From Dactylorhiza incarnata (Eukaryota; Streptophyta; Magnoliopsida; Asparagales; Orchidaceae): 64,000 nucleotides of DNA. Shown in pieces: positions 23,068 to 33,205 of this stretch (the stretch's first letter is position 1; every line of letters starts with the position of its first letter). A program made the position numbers and the translations under genes. The notes under the pieces were generated by a model. It had not been told where the DNA came from, ran no database searches, and saw only the letters and a program-made list of their open reading frames with translations. The DNA lies in the NCBI GenBank assembly GCA_033032865.1, contig JAWHQI010000148.1, positions 4,173,501-4,237,500 on the forward strand, in the 5' to 3' direction.

Positions 23068-24873
23068 TGTTGGAACAATCCTATTACTGATTTGGGCTAG
23101 GATCACTATCTGTTTATTAGGACTAAGTTGACCCCAACGTATAGTCCAAAGGGTCAAGGATTTAGGCTGATAGAACTAAGGAAAAGACAAGTTTTCTGCG
23201 TTCGACAAAATGCTATCTGCGTTCGACGAACGACATGTCAATCTGCATTCGACGAACGGCGTGCTTCAATCTGTGGTCGAGGATCTTCAATACTCAACGG
23301 CTCAGCGGTCGAAGAATTCATCAGTTCGACGAAATCTAACTTGAGTTCGATGAACTCCTCTCTGCGTTCAACGAACTTCCCCTCCAGCTCGACGTTCTTA
23401 GTTCTCAAGCCAGTCCAGCAGTTTATCTCTTCAGTTCGACGAACTCATTCTGCGTTCGATGAACTCCTCTCAGCAGTCGACGATTTTATTCAGTCTTAGC
23501 GGTCGATGATTTTGCTCAGTTCAGCGGTCGACGATTTTGCCAACTCATTATGCGTTCGACGAACTCCTCTCAGCGTTCGATGAACTCAACTCTGCGTTCG
23601 AAGAATAAGTATCAGATGCTCAGATCGACGAAAGTTCTTCTCAGCTCAACTAATTCAATTCTTCAAGCCAGATTCAGTTGAGGTCGACGAACTCAACATG
23701 GTGTTCGACGAAATTTGTTGAGATCGACAAAAATTTCTCTTCAGTAGATTTATTTCAGAAGATCAGTTATAATATTCTCTGAACACGAATCTTTCAGCAA
23801 CGGCTCTATTATTCCAGATAAGTCAAGGATTATATGTTTCATTTTTACATTATTCCCTTCCATTCTCTTCCTGAGAAAATAGCCATTTGGCGGAAAAGGA
23901 TATCATTAATTAAAAAGGAAAAGGAATTAAAGTCTTGCTTGCAGTTCCAAGGAAATATTAAATGCAGATTATTTTATTCCTTATACTGTTGATTCGAATT
24001 TCAAATCAGAGACATATTGTAAAAGAAAAGGAAGAAGATATACAGTATCACATTACATAATAGTTTTCACAACATATTACAGATTAGCAGTATAGGAAAA
24101 AGGAATAAGAAGGATATACAGTAAAGAGAAAGAAGAAAGAAAGATATAGAAAAAGCTTTTCAATCTTCATCTTCCTCAAGCAGCAATTTCATTCACTGAG
24201 AACATCAACACCTTCTCTCAGTATTTATGCTGCAAGATCAGATCTTCAAAGAGCAACAATAATCTGAGGAACTTATTCTCTTAGATTCACAGCTACAAGA
24301 AGATTAGTACATTCAAGAGAAAGCTCCATCCTCAAGTTGTCAAGCATTTTCAATCAGACAGAGGAGCTTTACATCATCATTCCACTAGAGTCTTCTCTCA
24401 GATTGTTGACAGAGAAGAACTTCTTAACCCATTTATTCCATCTTGTACAGGGTTCTAACTCCCTTCAAAAGTTAACCCCTTGGTGGCAGAGCACCTGAAC
24501 AAAAACCTGTGGTTTGGTTAGAACACCTGATGAAAAGCTCCTTGGTGTGTGGACACCTGATCAAAAACCCCTTGGTGATAGGGCACCTGATCAAAAACCT
24601 AGTGGAATCCTACCAAGTGTGGTAGAAGAGTTGACGTACCCAGATTTATTGGGAAACTGCTATAAAAATCCTTGTGTCCTCTGTGTTCTGATTTTCTGTG
24701 TGTTGTGTCGTGTGCTGTGATTTATTTATCTTGTTTTATAACTCACTCTGCTATACACATATAAGTATCACTATTTTAATTCCGCTATAAAATTAAGTGA
24801 AAAAGTTTTAATACTTTATTCACCCCCCCCCCCCCCCCCTCTAGAGTAAATCTAAGGTCTAACCTCACTTTCA
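23068..24873 (+). repeat. T2 3' LTR (1806 bp)
   Basis: TGTTGGAACAATCC...CCTCACTTTCA. About 300 bp longer than the T1 LTRs, mostly because the dyad array (23195-23760) has more copies, including CAGCGGTCGACGA variants. Possible TATA boxes: GTTATAATATTC at about 23767 and GCTATAAAAATCC at about 24658. C homopolymer at 24822-24839. Confidence 0.92.
23195..23760 (+). repeat. T2 LTR array of TTCGACGAA dyads (expanded)
   Basis: More than fifteen copies of GTTCGACGAAC, GGTCGACGATT and decayed forms in about 560 bp, double the length of the T1 array. Difference between copies of one family shows the array changes size quickly. Confidence 0.85.
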
Positions 24874-24884
24874 CAAACAATATC

Positions 24885-27843
24885 AGGAAAACAACAATGC
24901 TCCCACTAATCCTCTTGTAAACACAAGGTTCATCCTCGTTCTTGATGAAACCAAACTCTTTGATTTTCTCATCAAAATGAAGATTCCAACTTCAAGAAGC
25001 TTGTTTCAATCCATAAATGGATCGATTCAACTTGCATATTTTAGTGGCTTCATTTGGAGATTCAAAACCCTCGGGTTGTGTCATATACACTTCCTCAAGG
25101 AGGTTTCCATTAAGGAAAACCGTTTTGACATCCATTTGCTAGATCTCGTAGTCATAATACGCAGCAATAGCAAGTAGAGTTCTGATGGACTTGACCATGG
25201 CTACAGGGGAAAAGTTCTCATCATAGTCAACACCATGAATTTGTCTGAAACCATTAGCCACCAGCCGGCCTTTGAATGTCTGTACATTCCCATCCATGTT
25301 TGTCTTCTTCTTGAAGACCCACTTGCACCCTATGGGTCATACCCCTTCAGGTGATTCCACCAATGTCCAAACTTAGTTTGCATACATGGAGTCCATTTCA
25401 GATTTCATGGCCTCAAGCCACTTCTCGGAGTTAGGTCCACACATAGCCTCTTGATAGGTTGCATGCTCATCATCATGATCTATAAGCAACACATTACCTA
25501 TTTGAGACACGAGAAATCCATATCTCTCAGGCTCAAATCTTGGTCTATCAGATCTACGCATGACTTGAATTTCTTGAGCAGTCTCTCTTGCTACAACAAC
25601 TTGTAGTCCTTGCTCATGTTCTAAAATTGGTTCAGCTATTATTTGTGGTCCTTGAACTTCCTCAAGTTCCACCTTTGCAGTCTTTCTGGATTAGAACTCT
25701 TTCTCCAAAAAGACGCTAGTCCTTGCAACAAACACTTTGCCCTCGGACAGCAGGTAGAAATAATACCCTTTGGTTTCCCTAGGATATCACACATGATAAC
25801 ACTTATCTGACTTGGGTTCCAGCTTGTCAGGCATTTGACGTCGCACGTATGCCTCACAGCCCCAAATCTTAATAAAAGACATACTAGGACGCTTCCCAGT
25901 CCATATCTCATATGGTGTCTTTAGAACCATTTTCATTAGAGCATGATTTAAAGTGAAAGCAGCAGTCTCAAAAGCAAATCCCCAAAAGGAAACTGGTAGA
26001 TCTGCATGACTCATCATCGACTGTACCATGTCTAACAAAGTACGATTCCTCCTCCCAGACACACCATTATGTTGTGGTATTCCGGGAGGAGTGAGTTGTG
26101 ATACAATACCACACTCTCTCAGATGATCACGAAACTCATGACTCAGATATTCGCCACCTCAATCAGATCGGAGTGTTTTTATCCTTTTTCCCATTTGGTT
26201 CTCTACTTCATTTTAAACTCTTTGAACTTTTCAAAGGTTTCGAATTTGTTCTTCAAAAGAAACACGTATCCATATCTACTGAAATCATCAGTAAATGTAG
26301 CGAAGTAGTAGTACCCACCTCTAGCTATAGAACTCATGGTTCCACATACATCACTATGTATTATACCCAAGAGATCATCAGCCCTCTCACTACAACTAAT
26401 GAAAGGAGCTTTCATCATCTTGCCTAATAAACATGACTCGCATCTCTCAAATGATTCATAATCAAATGAGTCCAGTAGTCCATCTCTATGGAGCTTGGAT
26501 ATGCGTTTCTCGTTTATATGGCCTAAACGACAATGCCAAAGGTATGTAGGATTAGAGTCAATAGTTTTTAGTCTTTTAGTATTTTCTACATTAGAGATCG
26601 GATGGTCTAAGTTCAAAACATATAAACCATTAAATAGTTGGGCTACACCATAACAAACATCATTTAGAAATATAGAACAACTATTGTTCTTAATAATGAA
26701 AGTAAAACCTTTCATGTCTAAACAAGACAAAGAAATAATGTATCGAGTTATGGCTGGAACAAAATAACAGTTATCTAATTCTATTACAAGCCCAGCGGGC
26801 AAAGAAAGACGATAAACACCAACGGCAATGGAAGCAACTCTTGCTCCATTTCCAATGCGCAGGTCTACCTCTCCTTTACCCAGCATTCTTCTCCTTGTCA
26901 GTTCCTGCACATTCGTACAAATGTGAGAACCACATCCGGTATCCAATACCCAAGATGAAGGAGCAGAAAGGTTTATTTCTATAACAAAAATACCTGAAGT
27001 GGAAGTCACACTTCCCTTCTTCTTTTGCAGATCTTCAAGATAGAGGGGACAGTTCCTCCTCCAATGCCCCGCCTTACCACAATGGTGGCACTTCCCTTCC
27101 TTGGCCAAACCATTGTTCTTCAGTGTTGAAGACTTGGGATCAATATATGACTTAGGTTCCACCTTAGTCTTCTTGAGTCCCTTGGTCTTGCCCTTGCTTT
27201 TATGCACCATCAATATGGGGCTAGTAGGCTTGACCTTCTTCATATTGATCTCGGCAGTTCTTAACGTGCCTAGGAGCTCGGACAGTGTGTTGTCAATTTC
27301 ATTCATATTGTAATTTAAGACAAACTGCTCATAACAGTCCGACAATGATTGCAGGATCAGGTCAGTGGCCAACTCTTGGCCCAATGGAAACCCCAGTCTT
27401 CCAAGGTTCTCTATATACCCAATCATCTTGAGTACGTGAGTCCCTACTGGGTCCCAAGCTCCCATCTTACACTGAAATAACGCCCTGGATATGTTAAACC
27501 TCTCTTGGCGAGCTTGCCCTTGAAACATTTTCTTCAGGTGCTCGACCATCTCGTAACAACTCATGTTCTCATATTGCTTCTGAAGCTCGGAGGTCATGGT
27601 CGCGAGCATGAGACATTCAACATCCAAGGAGTCATCTCCATACTTTTTATAAGCATCTTTATCTGCACGAGGTGCAGTAGTTGCTGGCTCCTCAGGGGGA
27701 TCTTCTTCAAGGACATAGAGCTTACGCTCTTGCCTGAGAACAATTCTCAGGTTCCTGAACCAGTCTAGGAAATTCGTCCCATTGAGCTTGTCCTTCTCAA
27801 GGATGGATCTCAGGGACAACGTGGAGTGTGAAGTATTTTCCAT
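24885..27843 (-). pseudogene. A gag-pol (gag, protease, integrase, partial RT)
   Basis: The ATG at 27843 opens a 546-codon frame to 26203: gag (LRSILEKDKLNGTNFLDWF), zinc knuckle CHHCGKAGHWRRNC, protease VLDTGCGSHI, GAG-pre-integrase LWHCRLGHINEKR with CESCLLGK, and integrase start HSDVCG...FTDDFSRYGY. Shifted frames continue with GRRNRTLLDM and TPYEIWTGKRPS (26062-25640). RT pieces to about 24890 include QMDVKT.FLNG and a Gly-Leu-Lys-Gln motif. Here T2 abuts, so the YVDD motif and RNase H are absent. Copia lineage not assigned. Confidence 0.88.
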
Positions 27844-28505
27844 GAAAATTCTACAAAATAATGCAAAATATATTTTAGTACTATATTTTAAAATACATTT
27901 TTTATTTTAATAAGGTCTTTTATTAAATACTCCCACTATTTTATTCAAATTGATAACCCTTAATATCAATTCGGAGAGTTTTTGGGAGCTACTCTCTTAG
28001 TGGACAAGATACGTATTTCACCAACACAACAAGTCTGCTTTGGCGCTCCTCTCATAATGCGGTTATTTAGGTAGGCAACACTTGCCAATTGCATCACTAT
28101 GCAACTCTTGTATGGTTGGTGAATAACTCTTTATTCGCATCCATCATATGGTGCATGCCAACCCAATGCCTCTAGGCACTCAACTTTTGAGGTCACCTAG
28201 ATAAGTTGGACCCGATGTCGACAGTGGGATATCATAATTATCCGCTCACACCCTTACCAAGATAGATTAATGCACCTTGCTTTGGCAAACCCACACTTCA
28301 TCGATCGAGGCAGGAAGAGTGTCATCCATCGGAAGGCATCCGTATACTTAATATTGGATAAGGGGATTTTATTTATAAAATTGATTAATAATTAATCAAT
28401 GTGCACATAATAAAATTACAACATTCACAACCAAATACATCCCAGATGTGCACAAAATAAAAGTATCAACGCTTTGATAGAAAAAGGCTAAATCTGAGCA
28501 TTTAG
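27844..28505 (-). other. A leader between gag and the S1 insertion
   Basis: Untranslated leader of A, AT-rich, no ORF. It continues at 39585-39909 on the other side of S1. CATTTAGAACACTTCTAAAT-type direct repeats, ending in GATTTACATGCAT, occur at the S1 insertion point and at about 39845. Confidence 0.7.
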
Positions 28506-29786
28506 TGTTGGATCGTGTGACGCCCTTAGAGGGGGGGGGGGTGAATAAGGGTGTGTTTAAAAATATAATTTTTACTTAACAATTTTTAGACAAATTTTAC
28601 TTTACTAAAAAGGTTACTTATAAATAATTTTAAACCAATATAATTTTTGTATTTAACCAAACACAAATTTCTAAGATAAAGATTTAAGCAAACAAAATTG
28701 CAATTAGTGAAAAGAGCATAATTATATTAATCATGAAATTTGCATACAATAAAAATGATCTTAACAATGCTTAAGATCAAGGCACAATTATGATAATAAA
28801 AATACAATAATTTTGGTTTACCAATCCTTCTCCCAAGGATCGGAAGGCTATCGCTTGTCTCTCCCAAGACCAAGCCCAAGCCTATCCTCTAGATCTTCCC
28901 AAGATCTAGACGTAGCACACAAGGCCACGATTTCCCACCAAGCCTCGCAAGGACTTGGACGCTCCGCACAAGGAAGCGATTTTCCCCTAAGCCGCGCAAG
29001 GACTTAGACGTCGCACGCAAGACGACGATTTCTCTACCAATACAAAATGAAAAAGTATGTGACTGAAAATACAATATGAAAAGAACAACTCCCTAGAAGA
29101 TCAGATCTCTGAATGGATTGTTGAAGCCTCGAGATGATCGATGATGTAGAAGCACGCCCGATCTCGTCTTCAATCTTCAATCCTTCTTTGTTCAAATGGG
29201 AGTTGAAGAGGTTCTGGAGCTCTCTGGTTCGTATGCACTCAGGAAGGGACTGGAATTCTCAAAAAGCTTGGAATGCACGAACCAAAGGAACCAATTTATA
29301 GAAATTCACTGTCGCCTGGGCGACAGTGATTGTCGGAATTTTCCGACAGCGCTAAACTGCCGCTGGAGTGCCGTCGTGGGTGGAGTCGTGGGCAGTTGGT
29401 GTAACCGTCGAGCTGTCGCCTGGGCGACATCGATGTCGGAATTTCCGACAGTGCAAAACTGCCGGTCGTGGGTGAAGACGTGGGCAGTTGTTGTAACCGC
29501 CGAGCTGTCGCCTGGGCGACATCGCTGTCGGAATTCCGACAGCGCAAAACTGTCTTTCGTCGATCTGCCATGGAGGGAAGTAGTTGTAACTTCTCTGCTG
29601 TCGCCTGGGCGACAGTGGCTGTCGGAATTTTCCGACAGTGAAATTTTCCCACATTCAATTTTAGCTCCAGTAGCAATGTGTACATCTCATACCTGTTATC
29701 TGCACACCATTGATAAAAATAGAATCAAATACAAACGGGACTTTGTTATTATCAAACCGGAGGAGTGCGAAACGCATGCTCCAACA
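28506..29786 (-). repeat. S1 3' LTR (left, 1281 bp)
   Basis: Ends and length as the right LTR. Four dyad pairs: 29309-29326/29331-29348, 29413-29430/29434-29450, 29505-29522/29525-29542, 29598-29615/29619-29638. A G homopolymer lies at about 28531-28540. Confidence 0.95.
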
Positions 29787-30080
29787 ATCTCCCCCTTTTG
29801 ATAATAACAAATCCGTATAAAAAGAAATCATGTCTATTTAGATTGTTGATTTTAAACTTTGGTGTATGCACAAAATTAACATGATATTTATTCCTTAAAA
29901 ATAAATAATCTATCTCGAGATGAAAGCTCCCCCTAAATGAATGCTCCCCCTACATATATGCTCCCCCTAAATATATGCTCCCCCTAAATATATGATGTAT
30001 CGTGTAGGTGGAATATTTAGGTGTGATAGATTTGAGACTTTTCTTTTTATACTTTAAATTCTCCCCCTTTTGGTATTAGC
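29787..30080 (-). other. S1 polypurine tract and five upstream copies
   Basis: The minus strand has AAAAGGGGGAGAT directly before the 3' LTR (29787-29802). AGGGGGAGCAT-type copies follow at about 29930, 29946, 29962 and 29980, and CAAAAGGGGGAG at about 30062-30074. Multiple polypurine tracts are described for Sireviruses; the 16-bp spacing of the middle four is regular. Confidence 0.8.
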
Positions 30081-31110
30081 AAAAGTTAATATTGGATAAA
30101 AAAGTAGTTCTTGATGGAATGGACATAGGATATAGAAAGAAAGAGTAAGCGGAAGCAATTTGTTGGTAATGATTGAAGTCCATGAAATAATAGGAATATG
30201 TCATAGTATGAATAAATCCATGAAGTGACGGTATAGCCATATGAATTAATGAAAGAAAATAACTTAAACATGAGTAAGGTCATTTGAAAGTATCATAGAA
30301 AGACACAATATTGTATAGATATATGGAATATTTTCGGTCCAATTCTCATGAGATGAATGTTTATATAACATAATGATGTGTACATGTGATACTTAGAGCA
30401 AACCTATGAAGTTATTTAATTTACATGATCATTAAAATGTAGAACATAATAAAAGCATATAAAGGCAACTTTGACTTTGAAGATATAGCACAAGATGAAT
30501 AGAAAACCATGTTTCTTTTGCACAAGACACTTTACAATTCTTTCCAAGGTGCTTAACCTCACAATGCTTATTAAGACTTATCAGGAGGGTAAGAAGTGCT
30601 TGGTGGAGTATCCTTGTCTTTATTTTTATTTTTTTGATCACAGACGTTGTGATATCTTAATTGTGATATATTGATATATTTTTTTAATTGACCAAGGATC
30701 TCCGAATTCACTTGAATCGCAAAAGATGGTGTATATTTTGTTGTGCTAACAAATCAATGTTGAAAGTTGTATTTAAGATGTGTTATTTTATTATGTGAAA
30801 GCAAATATGATCCATGTATATATTAAATAAAAAGACATACGTATTGATCAAAAGAAGTGAACGTGATAGTTCATTATGATAGATAAACAATTTCTCATAC
30901 TTAGAGGCATGCGAAAACAATTTCCAATGGTCTAAACAACTAAGGAGAAGTGTCAATACGATGATAGCTTTGAAATGAAATCATATAAACATGTAAGTCA
31001 ATTTTTTTAAATAAATAGCACATGGTTTGTCATCAAGTCATGAGGTGAAGCATTAATAATGACATATAACTATTGTAGATCATCAAAGGGACCTAAAAAT
31101 GGAGTTTTGT
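30081..31110. other. S1 post-pol spacer, no gene seen
   Basis: About 1 kb, very AT-rich, no ORF over 70 codons on either strand and no recognised motif. It separates the polypurine cluster from the antisense promoter. Confidence 0.6.
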
Positions 31111-31121
31111 TAAAATGGGAG

Positions 31122-31177
31122 CTGTCGGAAATTTCCGACAGTCACTGTCGCCTGGGCGACAGTGAAAAATATAAATA
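31122..31177 (+). promoter_or_regulatory. Promoter of the S1 antisense gene
   Basis: Perfect 20-bp palindrome CTGTCGGAAATTTCCGACAG (31122-31141), three bases, dyad CTGTCGCCTGGGCGACAG (31145-31162), seven bases, TATAAATA (31170-31177). The S1 LTR promoter has the same dyad, TGAA, an 8-base spacer in total, and TATAAAT on the opposite strand (39124-39107, 39098-39092). A start of transcription near 31200-31210 is expected. Confidence 0.75.
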
Positions 31178-31273
31178 GGGCTGGGGACCGAGTCAAACCC
31201 TATTGTGCATCATTTCCTGGAGTTAAAAACGAGAGGAAGGCTGTCGGAAGTCGGCGACATCCCTAGATCTAAG

Positions 31274-31804
31274 GTATGGGTTTTTGATTTTGGTGTTTTT
31301 AACTCAAAAATTGTTAGGGATTTGTGATTTTGATAGTAGAGAAGAAGGAAAATGTAGTTTTCAAGTTGATTTTTGATGAATGGTGGAGGTTTTGAAATTT
31401 TTTGATTTGAAAAATGTAGATCTAGTTTAAAACATGTGGATCTTTGCTTAAATTTTTATCTTTGTTAAATTTCTTTTTGATTTGGTGATGAAGGTTTCCA
31501 TTTGTTCATTTTCTAAAGGATTTTTGTAGATCTAGTTTAGAGAAGAAGGTGGAAGATGATGAATAGTAAAGGATTTGTAGAATATGTTGATTTGAAAAAT
31601 ATATATATATATATTTTTTAAAAAACTTGATGTTGAAATAACATTTATTTTGAGTAGATCTGGAAGTATATGTAAAAATTTTGAGAGAAAATCACTTGGA
31701 GGGCTGTCGGAAATTTCCGACAGCCACTGTCGCCTGGGCGACAGTGTTCCAGTGCACAATGTGATACCTTGTTTAATCAAAAAATTTTTTGTATGTTATT
31801 GCAG
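31274..31804 (+). other. Candidate 5' intron of the S1 antisense gene
   Basis: Donor AAG/GTATGG at 31274 and acceptor TTATTGCAG ending at 31804, two bases before the ATG. The interior is T-rich (many TTTTTG words), as in plant introns. It contains a second dyad pair (31704-31723 and 31727-31744). Splicing is inferred only. Confidence 0.5.
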
Positions 31805-31805
31805 A

Positions 31806-32921
31806 ATGGCTTCCAGTTCCAAAGCTCGAAAGAGTACTTCGGAAGATGCATATACTTCATATCAAGTTTTTCCGGGGGTGGAGAAGGCTATTGTTGGAAT
31901 AGCGAAGTATATAGAATTTGAGTCGCCAAAGCACGATCATATCTATGATCGGCTTGCGAACGCAGGTATAATTTCAATAATCACACTAGAGGGGTTTTCT
32001 TCCTTTTTCATTCGTGAATTTTATAACCATTTGGAAGACCCAAACTTTACTGAATTGGATGGTGGTGTGAGATCAAAGATCCAAGGTCAACATGTGGAAA
32101 TAACACATGTTGATCTGCGAGAGGAATTTAGACTAGTGATGAGTGAGAATATGCCTGATATAGTGGAAAATTATCGAAAGGATAGAGATTGGACCCTTGT
32201 AAACATGAGTTTACATGGGAATCAAAAAAAGACTCTTAGCACTGAAGTTACCTCACTTACTCCGGATGCGTTCTTAGTCCAAGATATATTAAGGAATTCA
32301 GTGATGTTGAAGAGTGGAGACACAAGAAGCATTACAGCTCAGTTGACCCTCTTTACATACTATATTATGGAGGATGAGCTTTTTGATGTGGCGGACTTCA
32401 TTCTCGCCCAGATTAGATATGCGTATAGATTAAAGCATCCAAGATGGGTGAAGGTTCATACGCTGCCAATGGGGGCGGTAATACAGCGTGTACTCTACAA
32501 GAAGTATGGATGGATAGTGCAAGATGCTTATTTGGATGATTGTTATCCGGAAATATATTATACGGGTTCAATGAAGGTGAAGAAGCCGCAGAGAAAAGCT
32601 CATCCGGGGATTGAGATTAGAGAGACGACGATTTCTAGGGCAGGATCACTACGAGAGTCCATTGATGATTTGCGTGATTCATTAGAGGATCACAAGAGGG
32701 AATTGAAGAAGGACCGTAGTCGAATGCAGAAATTTATGAAGTTTCTCGTCAAAGGTCTGAATTTGAAACCAACTCCGGAGGAAGAGGCCGAATGGCAAGT
32801 TCCGGACGAAGAAACGCCACGCCAATCGGTGAGGCGAACTCGTCGTGGCAAAGCCGTGAGACGAGGACCTTCAGAAGATTGTCCAGAGAGCAGCGGGGCT
32901 GGTTATGAAGATTCAGAGTAG
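31806..32921 (+). CDS. S1 antisense accessory ORF, 371 residues
   Basis: Intact frame on the strand opposite to S1 gag-pol, between pol and the 3' LTR. I take the ATG at 31806, after the TTGCAG acceptor; the frame is open 52 codons further up, but that part translates the dyad DNA. Residues 1-15 are Ser/Lys-rich; 20-255 look globular with Trp/Tyr-rich hydrophobic segments (LTLFTYYIMEDELFDVADFI, VKVHTLPMGAVIQRVLYKKY); 280-318 a charged heptad stretch, probably coiled coil; 342-353 a basic cluster RRTRRGKAVRR, a possible nuclear signal; acidic tail. From memory it resembles the 'putative plant transposon protein' ORFs of LTR elements, without known function. No membrane segment typical of an envelope protein. 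Dyad pairs flank it on both sides. Confidence 0.75.
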   Translation: MASSSKARKSTSEDAYTSYQVFPGVEKAIVGIAKYIEFESPKHDHIYDRLANAGIISIITLEGFSSFFIREFYNHLEDPNFTELDGGVRSKIQGQHVEITHVDLREEFRLVMSENMPDIVENYRKDRDWTLVNMSLHGNQKKTLSTEVTSLTPDAFLVQDILRNSVMLKSGDTRSITAQLTLFTYYIMEDELFDVADFILAQIRYAYRLKHPRWVKVHTLPMGAVIQRVLYKKYGWIVQDAYLDDCYPEIYYTGSMKVKKPQRKAHPGIEIRETTISRAGSLRESIDDLRDSLEDHKRELKKDRSRMQKFMKFLVKGLNLKPTPEEEAEWQVPDEETPRQSVRRTRRGKAVRRGPSEDCPESSGAGYEDSE

Positions 32922-32946
32922 TTTTATGTTGCTGCTGCTGCTGGGC

Positions 32947-32988
32947 GATGTCGGAAAATTCCGACATCCACTGTCGCCTGGGCGACAG
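32947..32988 (+). repeat. Dyad pair after the antisense ORF
   Basis: GATGTCGGAAAATTCCGACATC (one central mismatch) at 32947-32968 and CTGTCGCCTGGGCGACAG at 32971-32988, 25 bases after the stop codon. The order of the two motifs is the same as in the promoter at 31122. Confidence 0.9.
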
Positions 32989-33205
32989 TGAACTTCTTTA
33001 GATTTCTGTTTTTGTTTAAAGAACTTGATCCTTAAGTTTGTTCTACTGTTTTTATGTGAACAATATTGATGTAATGATGTTGAATTTTTGTTAAGTCCTT
33101 TGAAATTTTATGTTTTGATTTTTAGAATTTTGGCTTTTTGTTTTTACATTGTTTATGTTTTGTGATAATAATTTTTTATTTTATAGGCTTTAAATTGTGA
33201 TATAT

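Larger units (their letters stand above)
17305..24873 (+). mobile_element. T2: second T-family Sirevirus-like element, 5' truncated
   Basis: Begins within gag at about 17311, matching T1 from about 9367 (TGCTTCCCCAGCACATG). Gag end, pol, post-pol region and a full 3' LTR (23068-24873) follow. The 5' LTR and gag start are missing. The right flank CAAAC joins A pol. T2 probably inserted in A, then a deletion removed the T2 5' end together with the A LTR/pol segment. Confidence 0.88.

Noticed and set aside
29196..29801. 201-codon frame, repeated at 38994-39638, and antisense frames at 29296-29685 and 39094-39483
   Set aside because: They lie wholly in the S1 LTR and read through the dyads; the sequence is explained as promoter/LTR.
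31650..31805. Upstream 52-codon extension of the S1 antisense ORF
   Set aside because: It reads through the dyad pair and the presumed intron end; the ATG at 31806 after TTGCAG is more likely the start.
31806..32921. Envelope protein of a Sirevirus
   Set aside because: The ORF is antisense to pol and shows no signal peptide or transmembrane segment; a basic cluster and coiled coil point elsewhere.
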